A DNA stretch of 64,000 nt from a bacterium (GCA_021800275.1 JAJYZB010000010.1:17668-81667), one strand, 5' to 3'. Shown: positions 43,774 to 52,803, numbered from the stretch's first letter. The notes: generated by a model not told the origin, from the letters alone. Numbers and translations are program-made.

Positions 43774-45291
43774 TTGAGCGAAGGCACTGAACCCATGAGA
43801 ACAATTTTTCATGAATCCCTAATCGGTTACATTCTGGAAGTTATCATTGTCCTGGCTGTCGGAATAACGGCAGCAGTTTACTCATTAAGACTGCTGAAGG
43901 TGCCAATTGGGAAAAAAGAACGCTCTTCCACGGAAAAAATTAAAACTTTCTCTGCCAGAATTTTAATTTTTGCACTCGCTCTTTCTGCTCTCAGTCTTTT
44001 TCCATCCAAGTCTCAACTACATCTTTTAGCAGTTATTTTTTGCTCCATCTTTCTTACATGGGCTATTACAGACCTTTTCATTGAGTTATTCTTTCGACGC
44101 TTTCTGATCTCTAGTCTTCGGGTTGGAATCCCTGACATATTAATTGGCGTTGCTAAAACTCTGATTATTCTTATTGCTCTGGTCATCATTTTTCATCAAT
44201 ACACAGGAATTAAGCTGACTCCGATTCTGACTGAATCAGCTATTTTATCTGTCATTATTGGTCTAGCTTTTCAGGACACCCTTGGAAATTTCATTTCTGG
44301 GCTCGCCCTGCACTTCTCTTCCCCTTATCGAATTGGAGACTGGATAAAAAGCGGAGGAATAGAGGGGAAAATCAATCGTATGGATTGGAGAGCAACCACC
44401 CTTTTGACCCGGACCAATGATTCGATTGTAATTCCACACTCAACCATGGCAAAAAATGATGTTTACAATTTTTCTTCCCCATCCAGCCGCCATATTCGAG
44501 AATTAAAAATTCCATTCAGCATGAACACCTCTCCTGACAAAATTTACAGAATTTTGATCTCCTCAGCAGCAGAAGTTGAAGGAGTTTTAAAAGATTCTCC
44601 CCCTTCTGTCTCCATCGCAGAGTTCGGAAATGACATCATCATTTACAGTCTGCAGGTGTGGATAGAAGATTTCGATCGCCTCCCTGATATTATGGGAAAC
44701 CTGTCACGAAAAATCTGGTATAAAATTCGTAGAGAGGGGATTCCTTTAGGAATCGAGGGACTTGCCGGGTTAACATCACACGCAAAAATAGAAAAACCAA
44801 TTGCCTTCTTAAAATCTCTTCCCTTGCTCTCCAGTCTGGACGAAAAAGCCCTGGAAAATTTTATTGAACAGGGAGACATGAAACTTTACGGCAATAAAGA
44901 AATTATCATCAAGGAAGGAGAAAATAGTCAAGACTTTTTTATACTGATTCAAGGAAAAGCAGCAGTCTCAAAAAATGAATTTATTTTTTATACCTACAAA
45001 CCAGGAGAATTTTTCGGAGAAATGGCTTTAATTACAGGAGAGCCAAGAAAGGCGACAATTCAAGCACTGGAAGAAGCATCAGTTCTTGTTTTTAAAAAAG
45101 AGGAACTGGCGCCTTTTCTGGACACACATCCTAAATTTTTAGAGCTTCTTTCAAATGCCATTGCAAACAGATTAAAAACTCTTCCTCAGGAAGAACTCGA
45201 AGCCCTTGAAACGAAAGAAGAACAGGAATCCCAAACTCCAGGACTATTGATCCTAAAAAGAATCAAAAGTTTTTTCTTGGGAGAAAAATAA
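43774..45291 (+). CDS. MscS-type channel with C-terminal cyclic-nucleotide-binding domain
   Basis: A 505-residue membrane protein. Four hydrophobic helices (about 15-165) precede the MscS pore and beta region: LSVIIGLAFQDTLGNFISGLAL, GDWIKSGGIEGKINRMDWRATTL, and IVIPHSTMAKNDVYNFS. Residues ~350-460 form a cyclic-nucleotide-binding domain (IIIKEGENSQDFFILIQGKA, YKPGEFFGEMALITGEPRKATIQA). This is the architecture of bacterial cyclic-nucleotide-gated channels in the MscS superfamily. The phosphate-binding cassette FGEMALITGEPRKA is well preserved, so nucleotide binding is plausible. The TTG start at 43774 follows GGAGGAG closely; an ATG at 43795 is the alternative. Confidence 0.9.
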   Translation: MSEGTEPMRTIFHESLIGYILEVIIVLAVGITAAVYSLRLLKVPIGKKERSSTEKIKTFSARILIFALALSALSLFPSKSQLHLLAVIFCSIFLTWAITDLFIELFFRRFLISSLRVGIPDILIGVAKTLIILIALVIIFHQYTGIKLTPILTESAILSVIIGLAFQDTLGNFISGLALHFSSPYRIGDWIKSGGIEGKINRMDWRATTLLTRTNDSIVIPHSTMAKNDVYNFSSPSSRHIRELKIPFSMNTSPDKIYRILISSAAEVEGVLKDSPPSVSIAEFGNDIIIYSLQVWIEDFDRLPDIMGNLSRKIWYKIRREGIPLGIEGLAGLTSHAKIEKPIAFLKSLPLLSSLDEKALENFIEQGDMKLYGNKEIIIKEGENSQDFFILIQGKAAVSKNEFIFYTYKPGEFFGEMALITGEPRKATIQALEEASVLVFKKEELAPFLDTHPKFLELLSNAIANRLKTLPQEELEALETKEEQESQTPGLLILKRIKSFFLGEK

Positions 45292-45376
45292 ATTTTCAAA
45301 ACGCAATTTGATGTTTTCGCAGGAAAAATGAATGGAACAGTGAATTGAAAAAAACACTGCTATAATGGAGGGACAA

Positions 45377-46363
45377 ATGAAATCTTCTGTGGTCGGAAAT
45401 TTCCCTAAGGTCGGGGATTCCCATGAACAGCAAAAATTGAGGAGAGGAATTGAAGCTTATCAACAGCAAAAAATTCTGAAGGCAGATCTCCAGGAAATAC
45501 AGGATGCAGTCACTCAACAAGCCATTCAGGAACAGATCAATGCTGGGATTGATCTGATCACAGACGGACAGATTCGATGGGATGATCCTCTGGTCTGGCC
45601 AGCCAGGAAATTCAAAGGAATTTCCGTGAATGGTCTGCTGAGATTCTTTGACAATAATGTTTATTATCGTCAGCCTGTTGTTGAGTCTGCTGTTGGATGG
45701 ATTGAGCCTGTTTTAGTCCACGATTTTCAGTTCGCTCTCAGGTCTGTCCCCAAAACTGCCTCATTGAAAGTGGTTCTTCCTGGTCCTTATACATTAGGAA
45801 GATTGAGCAAAAACCAACACTACAGCAAAATAGAAGATCTAGTTTTGGACTTTGCCAGAGCGCTGGCAAAAGAAGCGAAGGCATTAGAAGGGGCAGGGGC
45901 AAAATTTTTACAATTTGATGAGCCCTCTCTTCCTCTTTATCCCGAAGATTTCAAACTGGCAGCAAAAGCCATCGAAATCTGCACCACTCCACTGGCTCAT
46001 TCCACAATTTATGTTTATACTTATTTTTCCAGCCTTTCAAAAACTTTCGATGATTTGCAAAACCTCCCAATTCATGGGTTAGGAGTAGATTTGGTCAGCA
46101 GCGCAGAAAACATTCAACTGCTTCGAGATAAGCGCTCTGCTAAAGATCTGGCTCTTGGTCTTGTTGATGCCCGAAATACAAAAATGGAAAATGAAGAAGA
46201 TCTAAGAAATCTACTTGAATCTTTTGAAAAAAACTTAGACCGCATTCAATTTTTAAACCCCTCCTGCGGATTAGAATTTCTGCCATACAATTCTGCAGTA
46301 AAAAAACTAAATCTAATCGCAGGATTGACTAAAGATCTTGTTTCTTCGACAAAAAAAGGATAA
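45377..46363 (+). CDS. Core-MetE-like protein lacking the zinc HxC motif (first of pair)
   Basis: MetE C-terminal-domain homologue of 328 residues, exactly the length of its downstream partner. The ATG at 45377 follows GGAGGGA; an upstream ATG at 45365 overlaps that site. Seen: VVGNFPKVGD, DLITDGQIRWDDP, KVVLPGPYTLGRLS, FLQFDEPSLPLYP, and NPSCGLEFLP. In MetE the zinc ligands are His and Cys of an HxC motif, a Glu and a distal Cys. Here the HxC region reads STIYVYTYFSS, so the first two ligands are missing while the distal Cys survives. It may be a non-zinc partner subunit, or bind another group. It is 15 bases upstream of the second copy. Confidence 0.8.
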   Translation: MKSSVVGNFPKVGDSHEQQKLRRGIEAYQQQKILKADLQEIQDAVTQQAIQEQINAGIDLITDGQIRWDDPLVWPARKFKGISVNGLLRFFDNNVYYRQPVVESAVGWIEPVLVHDFQFALRSVPKTASLKVVLPGPYTLGRLSKNQHYSKIEDLVLDFARALAKEAKALEGAGAKFLQFDEPSLPLYPEDFKLAAKAIEICTTPLAHSTIYVYTYFSSLSKTFDDLQNLPIHGLGVDLVSSAENIQLLRDKRSAKDLALGLVDARNTKMENEEDLRNLLESFEKNLDRIQFLNPSCGLEFLPYNSAVKKLNLIAGLTKDLVSSTKKG

Positions 46364-46378
46364 CCACGGGAGGCTGCT

Positions 46379-47365
46379 GTGAATTTACCAAAAACATTTT
46401 TAACGACAACTACAGTTGGATCATTTCCTAAACCAGATTATTTAAAAAAAGCCAGAACACAATTTTCAAAAAAAGAAATTACCCGTGAAGAACTCGAAAA
46501 ATTGGAAAAAAGAGCGACTCAAGAGATCATTCAATTTCAAGAAAAATTAGGACTTGATATTCTGGTGGATGGCGAAATGTATAGAGGGGATATGGCAACT
46601 TTCTTTGCAGAACACCTTACAGGATGCAAGATCTCAGGCCTTGTTCGCTCTTATGGGAACCGATATTATCGTAAACCTGTGGTTATTGGAAAACTAGAAT
46701 GGCCTGGTCCAATCACAGTGGATTGGTGGAAATATGCGCAATCTCTCACCCATAAACCGGTGAAAGGGATGTTGACAGGTCCCTATACGATGATGGACTG
46801 GTCATTCAACGAGTATTACTCAAACCGAAGAGACACTGCTCTGGCATTCTCCGAAGTCATCGCCCAGGAAGCTCTAGCATTAGAAAAAGCGGGAGCAGTC
46901 TGCATCCAGATTGACGAACCTGCTGTATCCACAAAACCAGAAGAACTGCCCCTAGCTATTGAGGCATTAAGCAGAGTTACCCAGAATCTAAAAGCAAAAA
47001 CAATCAGCCATATGTGTTATGGAGAATTTGCTAAACTCTATCCCAAACTTTTAGATCTGCCCGTTCAGCAGCTAGATTTAGAAATGGCAAATTCGGACTA
47101 TGACATGATTGAATTGTTTAAAAAGTTTCCGTTCACAAAAGAAATCGGTCTTGGAGTTTTAGATGTGCACAACCATGCTGCTGAACCAAAAGAAACAATC
47201 AAAAAAAGAATTCAGACCATTTTTGAAGTCATTCCTCCTGAAAGAATTTATGTAGATCCTGACTGCGGCTTAAAAACCAGGACACTGGAAGAATCTGAAA
47301 CCAAACTTAAGAATATGGTGGAAGCAGTCAAAGAATTAAAAAAAGAACTGCTGACATACGCTTAA
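46379..47365 (+). CDS. Core-MetE methionine synthase-like methyltransferase (second of pair)
   Basis: MetE C-terminal catalytic-domain protein of 328 residues, without the N-terminal folate-binding half of full MetE. Seen: TTTVGSFPKPDYL, DILVDGEMYRGDM, KGMLTGPYTMMDWS, CIQIDEPAVSTKP, the zinc ligands in ISHMCYGEF (HxC) and DPDCGLKTRT (distal Cys), and DLEMANSDYD with a Glu. It should methylate homocysteine. Short core-MetE proteins are known or proposed to use a corrinoid protein or other methyl donors rather than polyglutamyl folate. Start is GTG (46379). Together with the upstream, zinc-site-deficient homologue it forms a two-gene operon. Confidence 0.87.
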   Translation: MNLPKTFLTTTTVGSFPKPDYLKKARTQFSKKEITREELEKLEKRATQEIIQFQEKLGLDILVDGEMYRGDMATFFAEHLTGCKISGLVRSYGNRYYRKPVVIGKLEWPGPITVDWWKYAQSLTHKPVKGMLTGPYTMMDWSFNEYYSNRRDTALAFSEVIAQEALALEKAGAVCIQIDEPAVSTKPEELPLAIEALSRVTQNLKAKTISHMCYGEFAKLYPKLLDLPVQQLDLEMANSDYDMIELFKKFPFTKEIGLGVLDVHNHAAEPKETIKKRIQTIFEVIPPERIYVDPDCGLKTRTLEESETKLKNMVEAVKELKKELLTYA

Positions 47366-47372
47366 ACGGGCG

Positions 47373-47954
47373 CTAAACAAGCTCACTCATCAAAGTTAGC
47401 GATTGTTTCACCCATTTAGCAGTAACCCAAAAAAAAGTTTGTCCGGATTTATCTGTGGAAACCAGCGTTATTTGTAGAATTCTTTTCTCATCTTCAATTT
47501 TCGTTTCAATCCTTTGAATTCCCATCTTAAAAAGTTTCAACAGGGTATCTTTATTTTTAGAATTGGAAAGCCATTTTTTTACTTCTTCATCAGAATCTCC
47601 TTGAACTTGAAACAATGGATCAAGTCCCATACGTTCATGGTGATTTTCTTGATTTTTGGAAGCGGGCTGAATCAAAAAAAAATCTAACAAACGACTTGGA
47701 ATCATGACTTTAAAACAAGAAGGCTTTCCCCACAGTCCTTTTACATAAGCGCACTGAAAAGGAATGTTCTGATAGAATCCATTTAAATTATATACATGAT
47801 AATCCATTGAGTGTTTATCTACTGACAACACAGCTTTTAAACCACTGGACAAATTTTCAAGCCAGCGTTCTCTTTTCTTTTCCCGCCAACTTCTGTATAA
47901 AAAATTAAAACTCGCTAAAAAAACGGCAATCAAGCTCAGGCTGACAATATCCAA
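47373..47954 (-). CDS. Unknown single-pass membrane protein
   Basis: A 193-residue protein with one N-terminal hydrophobic helix (VSLSLIAVFLASFNFLY) followed by basic SWREKKRERW, so the bulk is probably cytoplasmic. The rest is mixed alpha/beta (YHVYNLNGFYQNIPFQCAYV, FKVMIPSRLLDFFLIQP, ILQITLVSTDK). I recognise no family. It starts with TTG, 8 bases after AGGAGT. It is convergent with the core-MetE gene (7-base gap) and lies 33 bases downstream of the PqqD-type gene on the same strand, so it may belong to that unit. Confidence 0.65.
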   Translation of the reverse strand: MDIVSLSLIAVFLASFNFLYRSWREKKRERWLENLSSGLKAVLSVDKHSMDYHVYNLNGFYQNIPFQCAYVKGLWGKPSCFKVMIPSRLLDFFLIQPASKNQENHHERMGLDPLFQVQGDSDEEVKKWLSNSKNKDTLLKLFKMGIQRIETKIEDEKRILQITLVSTDKSGQTFFWVTAKWVKQSLTLMSELV

Positions 47955-47987
47955 TACTCTATAACTCCTGACTGGATTACCCTGAGT

Positions 47988-48326
47988 TCAACCGCTTCTT
48001 TCGAGATGTCTATCAGAAAAGGGCAGAGGGAAAAATTCAATTAACATGTTTTCAGCCAGATAATCGAGGGCTGAAATGACCTCCAGGGAAGCCTTTTCAT
48101 CTGTAAGATGAAAAGCGGCAGAAATTTCGTGAATTATTTCTCCGATGGACCGTCTGCCATTTGATCGTTTCCATACTGCAGCTCTGAATTCTGAAAGAGT
48201 AAAAAACTCCCCTTTAAAAGAATGAAATAGAAAAACTTCATCTGCCTTTTCTTTCCAGGAAAGCAAAGAACTCCGCACAGGGAAAAAATCTTCTGTTTTT
48301 TGAGACATGAATGCTTTTTTTTTCAT
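47988..48326 (-). CDS. PqqD-family protein (RiPP recognition element-like)
   Basis: A 112-residue protein with the PqqD winged-helix pattern: VFLFHSFKGEFFTLSEFRAAVW as beta strands and first helix, GRRSIGEIIHEISAAFHL as helix 2-3, and VISALDYLAENMLIEFF as the last helix. Free-standing PqqD proteins bind leader peptides and present them to modifying enzymes. It overlaps the HprK-like kinase gene by 4 bases, the gene pair known as HPr-rel-A system chaperone and kinase. The C-terminus ends with a short basic tail. Leader partner unknown. Confidence 0.82.
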   Translation of the reverse strand: MKKKAFMSQKTEDFFPVRSSLLSWKEKADEVFLFHSFKGEFFTLSEFRAAVWKRSNGRRSIGEIIHEISAAFHLTDEKASLEVISALDYLAENMLIEFFPLPFSDRHLERSG

Positions 48327-49288
48327 TCTTTCAAAAGGTTCTCTATTTTAAAACTCAAAGCCTTTAATGAGTCATTCCCTAAAAAATAGGAATTCCTGCT
48401 GTCGGCAAGAGTTAAAATGTGATAAAAGTAACTTTGAAAAAATTTCGGATTCGAGTCAGGCAGAATAAGTCCTAAGATTAAACGTTTTAAAGCCTCTTCA
48501 GGCGCTGCTCTGCAAAAAAAACTCCGCCCTCGCACCAGAAAAATAATTAAATCTATACTCCCTTCCTGCTTCATCCAATCGTCTGGATTCTGATTCAAAT
48601 CTATGTACCATCTGCCCGCAGGATCTTCCATGTTTTCTGAAAGAGTTTTGAGATGTGGAAACAATGCCAAATGTCCAGAGTCAACCTTCGGCTTTCCCGG
48701 AAATCCGATAACACTTAGTCTTTTCCCATGTGGTGCATGTAAAAAAACAGTGTCATCTGATATAAAAGAAAAAGAATCTTCCAACAGTTGAAGAGTAAGA
48801 GCTGTTTTTCCTGTTCCCCCTGGAGCAGGAATTAGCACCACTTTCCCATTCTTTTCTAGAGCTGCTGCATGGAAAGGGAAAAAACCAAAAATCTTGCCCG
48901 CCTCTTTTAAAAGAGTGAAACAAACAATGCGCGCGTTCTCGAAAGTAGGTTCTTCTTTAAAAATAAAAATCTCTCCATTTTTTTGAGGATAATTTAGAAT
49001 TCCAACCACGTCTAAATCCTCTCCTTTAGCAAACATCAGTTCAGTCTCAGACTTAAAATAGAACGTATCCTTTGAATCCCATGGATAAGACTTTAAAAAA
49101 AAGAATTTTTCGCGAGACGTACTGCTTCCATTCCGAATGATTAAACTGAAGTCAGATTCTGTTTTTTTGAATTTTTCCTCTGATTCAAGGAACAAGGATT
49201 CCCTCAGGCATTCAAAAATAGGTTCATTCTCGCAGAATATCTGAACAACTATCTCCCCAATTTTTATATGACAAGTAGGAGCTATCAT
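48323..49288 (-). CDS. HprK-related serine kinase-like protein
   Basis: A 321-residue protein (ATG at 49288; a TTG at 49300 would add four residues). The first 140 residues are a beta-rich region of unknown role. The kinase part has FHAAALEKNGKVVLIPAPGG followed by TGKTALTLQLL, an HprK-type P-loop, FISDDTVFLHA with the Asp pair, and GFPGKP. HprK-like proteins next to PqqD occur in RiPP loci and exosortase-type HPr-rel-A systems, where the phosphorylated partner is unknown. It is coupled to the PqqD gene by ATGA and diverges from the fusion gene across only 22 bases. Confidence 0.85.
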   Translation of the reverse strand: MIAPTCHIKIGEIVVQIFCENEPIFECLRESLFLESEEKFKKTESDFSLIIRNGSSTSREKFFFLKSYPWDSKDTFYFKSETELMFAKGEDLDVVGILNYPQKNGEIFIFKEEPTFENARIVCFTLLKEAGKIFGFFPFHAAALEKNGKVVLIPAPGGTGKTALTLQLLEDSFSFISDDTVFLHAPHGKRLSVIGFPGKPKVDSGHLALFPHLKTLSENMEDPAGRWYIDLNQNPDDWMKQEGSIDLIIFLVRGRSFFCRAAPEEALKRLILGLILPDSNPKFFQSYFYHILTLADSRNSYFLGNDSLKALSFKIENLLKE

Positions 49289-49310
49289 ATTATTATACAA
49301 TTTATTGATA

Positions 49311-50741
49311 ATGGAAAAAATTCATCTTTTGCTTGAAAACATTTTTAAGCGCCTGCCCTTCACTGAGAAAGAATCCATCCTGTTGATGGCGGACAAACCC
49401 TCTCTTCTAAAATTCCTCGAAGAAGTGTTTCAACCGTCAAAACTGGCAGTTTCTTATTTCCCCTTGAAAAATGAAAAAAATGTTTTTGAAAACTCCAAAC
49501 CATTCCACGACCAATCTTTTAAAGCATTGGTCTGCATGGACATTCCTGACATCTCTCTTGAAAACCCATGCCGCTTCTTTTACACTGCTGCTTCCTGGCT
49601 GAAGCCTGGTGGTTTTTTCATCTTCGTCTGCAAAAACATCTTTTTAAAAATTTTAAACAATTTTGATGGCTTTATAGGTGAAAATTTTGAAAAAATTGAG
49701 GAACTCTGGAATTTACGAAAAACTGTCCCCCACTCAATCCCTGGCTTTACGCTCGAAGAAATCCAAGAGCTTGCTGCAGCGGCGAATCTTTCTATTCTTC
49801 GACTGTGGACACAGGATTTGACACAAAAACCTCCTGAACTCTTTTTAAAGGAATCACGTCTGTCCAATTTAATGCGCATTCTGCTGGATCAGCCTATCGG
49901 AAACTTCTCAGGAGACCACATTGTCCTTATCGCGCAAAGGGGAGACTTTATTCGATATCCTTTTATAAAGAAATTTTTCAACAGAGAGGATCTCAAAGAA
50001 AGACTAAACTCAAATCTTTTTATAAAAGACGCAGCCAAGCCTTATATTGTGATGGGAGAAAACGATCATGTTCAATTAGGAGAGGGATGGTATCCTCTTG
50101 AATATCCACCCTTTTTTAGGTGGTCTAAAGAAGAAGCAAGCCTGTCATTAAAAGCCAATAAAGAAAAATGGATCTTTCTAAACTTTTATGCAGAGAAAAA
50201 AAAGAAAATAGAGTTAATCTCGGAGCAGGAATCTCTAACCTTTGAAACCAGCAGAGGAAATCAAGAAATCTGGCTGCAAATTCAGCCAAAATCTGGAATT
50301 ATGGAGATAAAATTGAAAACTCAAGCCTGGATCCCCTCAGAACAAGGGAGCAGTGAAGATACCAGAGAACTCGGGATCGCTTTAAAAGGCGTTCATCTGT
50401 CTCATGAAAATGAAAAATTTAAAAAAGAGGAAGAAAAACCTTTAGAAAAGATGATATCTGGTGAAGAGATAAAAGGAGCTCTTTCCAGAAATCACTTTGT
50501 CCCATGGGCAAAATGTGGAGAAAGCATAATTCTGGGAAAACCTCGTGATGGAGGACTGATCCAGCTTGATGGGACAGCGCGATGGATCTGGGGAAAAATC
50601 GAAGAACCATGTTCTGTTCTGTCATTGATCAATGCGTATGCCCTTGAAAACGAGTTTTCTTTTACAGCAGCATCTGAAGAGGTCTTAAAGCAGATTGGAT
50701 TTCTGTACAGAGAAGGGTTTATCCAAATTGAAAAAACTTGA
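49311..50741 (+). CDS. Fusion: methyltransferase-like domain, beta-rich linker, C-terminal PqqD domain
   Basis: A 476-residue protein (ATG at 49311). Residues 1-200 resemble a class I methyltransferase core: KALVCMDIPDISLENPCRFF, ASWLKPGGFFIFVCKN and FTLEEIQELAAAANL, with the GxGxG SAM loop poorly preserved. Residues ~235-365 form a beta-rich region (WIFLNFYAEKKKKIELIS, EIWLQIQPKSGIMEIKLKT) like a carbohydrate-binding or galactose-binding sandwich. Residues ~395-476 are a PqqD-type domain (NHFVPWAKCGESIILGKP, GGLIQLDGTARWIWGKI, VLKQIGFLYREGFIQIE). It heads the plus-strand set and overlaps the next gene. Such a combination would let one protein bind a leader peptide and act on it; inference. 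Confidence 0.72.
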   Translation: MEKIHLLLENIFKRLPFTEKESILLMADKPSLLKFLEEVFQPSKLAVSYFPLKNEKNVFENSKPFHDQSFKALVCMDIPDISLENPCRFFYTAASWLKPGGFFIFVCKNIFLKILNNFDGFIGENFEKIEELWNLRKTVPHSIPGFTLEEIQELAAAANLSILRLWTQDLTQKPPELFLKESRLSNLMRILLDQPIGNFSGDHIVLIAQRGDFIRYPFIKKFFNREDLKERLNSNLFIKDAAKPYIVMGENDHVQLGEGWYPLEYPPFFRWSKEEASLSLKANKEKWIFLNFYAEKKKKIELISEQESLTFETSRGNQEIWLQIQPKSGIMEIKLKTQAWIPSEQGSSEDTRELGIALKGVHLSHENEKFKKEEEKPLEKMISGEEIKGALSRNHFVPWAKCGESIILGKPRDGGLIQLDGTARWIWGKIEEPCSVLSLINAYALENEFSFTAASEEVLKQIGFLYREGFIQIEKT

Positions 50742-52071
50742 AATTGTCAGATGGGGTATTGATTTTAACTGGAATAAATCCTTAAAAAAAAATAAAAAAA
50801 ATGGATTCGACAAAATTATCCTTTTTATTCACGAAAAAGCAAGAATAAAGGGACTGAATTTCAGCCCGCATCTTAAACTTCACGAGAAGTTCCCTTACAG
50901 CATAGTCCAGGGAAATTTCTCCTTTCTGTTTCCAAATGAAAAAATGGAGCTTTTTAAAAACGTTTCAGATGGAATTCTATGCCAGATCCCTCTTCCATTC
51001 AATCTCTCTATTCCTTACGAACTATTAAAACACATAGGTAATCTAGACTCTTGTAAAAGCTTCGCGGATTTTGTTCTTGCGCTGAAAAGTTTATCAGAGT
51101 TCCAGCTTGCCCCAATCTATTTCGCTTCTCACCCTGAAATTATCTATGTCTTTGAAAGCCCTGACAAACTGCCAATTCCCTGGCTTAAAAAAAACAACTT
51201 TCAAAACCTGAAGCACTCTTGTCAAAACTCTTCGATTTATAAAATAACTTACTGTGAAGAAATTGAGTCAACTTTCCAATGGATGAGATCGGGCGGAGAA
51301 AAAGAAACAGACGAAATTTGGGTTCCTGTTTCTAATTTCAGAAAACTCTTGCTGCAAAAAGGATGCCGTATCCCGATCTTTGTTATGGACTGGAGCATAG
51401 ACACTCTTATTTTTAAGCCATCTCCTTTTACTCGACACAGATTTCCTGGAAAATTTTCTATTCTTGTGATTCACGATGAATCTGACTCTTTATGGACTGA
51501 TATTCTAATCCAGGCTTATCACGAAGAATTTAAGAACGGGGAGCCTGTTCTTCTTAACCTGATCCAAAAAGAATTTTCCGTACTAAAAAGCCTGAAACCC
51601 AATATTAAACAAACTCAAAATCCTCCTCAATGTTTTTTCTGGAGCTGCTGCGACCAAAATACTTTTGCTTCCTTATTAAATTCTTCTGACATTGTCATTA
51701 ACACTAGAGAAGATGGATTTTACTCCCGAAAATTCTTTGAAGCCATGGCGTGCGCTAAACCTGGCGCTGGAGTGTACAACGAAGAAATCTCAAATCTTTT
51801 AAACGGAAATTTTTCTTATCTTATTAAGGCAGACCCCCAAAAACCTGATTTTCTAAATTCAGTGAAATCCTTCCTGAGATGGGTGTATGAACATCCTGCT
51901 GAACTCCGAGAAAAAGGAATGAAAAGCAGAGAATATGTTTTGATGAATCTTATTCAGTCTAGCTCAAAACGTGCTGCAGAGCGTCTCCAGCAAATTCAAA
52001 AAGAAAAAATAGGCTCAAGGATAAAACTGAATGTCCTGGAGCACGAACCCATCCCATTTTTCTTTAAATAA
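50728..52071 (+). CDS. Glycosyltransferase-like protein (GT-B type)
   Basis: A protein of about 447 residues if the TTG at 50728 is used (GAAGGG 10 bases upstream); the frame opens at 50695 inside the previous gene. The N-terminal half is divergent. The C-terminal third has GT4-like features: SILVIHDESDSLWTDILIQA, a stretch ending in SDIVINTREDGFYSRKFFEAM, ACAKPGAGVYNEEISNLL, and RWVYEHPAELREKGMKSREYV, matching the nucleotide-sugar domain of glycosyltransferases that end in EKGMKSR. It overlaps the fusion gene by about 14 bases and the convergent GT2 gene by 57 bases. Confidence 0.7.
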   Translation: MKKLEIVRWGIDFNWNKSLKKNKKNGFDKIILFIHEKARIKGLNFSPHLKLHEKFPYSIVQGNFSFLFPNEKMELFKNVSDGILCQIPLPFNLSIPYELLKHIGNLDSCKSFADFVLALKSLSEFQLAPIYFASHPEIIYVFESPDKLPIPWLKKNNFQNLKHSCQNSSIYKITYCEEIESTFQWMRSGGEKETDEIWVPVSNFRKLLLQKGCRIPIFVMDWSIDTLIFKPSPFTRHRFPGKFSILVIHDESDSLWTDILIQAYHEEFKNGEPVLLNLIQKEFSVLKSLKPNIKQTQNPPQCFFWSCCDQNTFASLLNSSDIVINTREDGFYSRKFFEAMACAKPGAGVYNEEISNLLNGNFSYLIKADPQKPDFLNSVKSFLRWVYEHPAELREKGMKSREYVLMNLIQSSSKRAAERLQQIQKEKIGSRIKLNVLEHEPIPFFFK

Positions 52072-52767
52072 TTGGAGATTTTTTTCGTCCCACTTTTTTC
52101 TTCCCGAAGAAAGGGATTCAAAATGAACAAGAACACTTTTAGGCCAGTAAAGAATCCGATATCCTTGTTTTCGAACTTTAAAACACAAATCCAAATCTTC
52201 AAATCCATTCAAATAGTTCTCTTCAAACCCATGAACTTGAAAAAATAGATTTCTCGGGATCAGAAGACATGCTCCTGTTACTGCCTGGAGGATTCTAGGA
52301 GTCTGGGCTGGTGGATAAGTTTCCTCTTTCCCTTTATACAGGTGGTGCACATAATACGGGGGACCAAAACCCACGCCTGAGTGCTGAATGGTTCTATCAG
52401 GAAAAAGAAGCAGACTTCCCACAATCCCGATCCTGTTGAATTTTTCAATAGCAAACCCCAATTCTTCCACCCAGTTTTCTTCTGGAAGCGTGTCATTGTT
52501 TAAAAAGACCAGATACTTTCCTTCTGCCAGGGCTGCTCCTTGATTTCCTCCTTTAGCAAAACCCAGATTCATTGAATTGATTTTTTTTTTCATAAAAGGC
52601 AGTTTTAAACCCTTGAGAAATTTTACCGTCGCATCAGTAGAACCATTATCAATAAGAATCAGCTCATAGGGAGAGTGAGTATGCGCGATCACTGCTTTCA
52701 AACACTGCTCAGTAAAATACAGATTGTTATAAGTGAGAATAACGATGCTGAACAGAATATCTTTCAT
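52015..52767 (-). CDS. Family 2 glycosyltransferase
   Basis: A 250-residue GT-A glycosyltransferase (ATG at 52767; a TTG at 52776 is less likely). Seen: FSIVILTYNNLYFTEQCLKA, LILIDNGSTDATVKFL, NLGFAKGGNQGAALAEGKYL, VFLNNDTLPEENWVEELG (the DxD-like NND site), QAVTGACLLIPRNLFFQ, and GFEDLDLCFKVRKQGYRILY. This is the rhamnosyl/galactofuranosyl-type GT2 group of surface glycan synthesis. It is minus-strand and overlaps the convergent GT-B gene by 57 bases. The TPR gene lies 37 bases upstream on the same strand. Confidence 0.92.
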   Translation of the reverse strand: MKDILFSIVILTYNNLYFTEQCLKAVIAHTHSPYELILIDNGSTDATVKFLKGLKLPFMKKKINSMNLGFAKGGNQGAALAEGKYLVFLNNDTLPEENWVEELGFAIEKFNRIGIVGSLLLFPDRTIQHSGVGFGPPYYVHHLYKGKEETYPPAQTPRILQAVTGACLLIPRNLFFQVHGFEENYLNGFEDLDLCFKVRKQGYRILYWPKSVLVHFESLSSGRKKWDEKNLQLFKEKWDGFVLQDIQFYP

Positions 52768-52803
52768 CTCAATCAAAAGCCAAAATCAAAACTACATGCT
52801 TGC

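Noticed and set aside
49292..49297. TATAAT on the minus strand just before the HprK-like start
   Set aside because: It would place the transcription start within the coding region, and no -35 is at proper distance; kept only as a hint of a compact divergent promoter.
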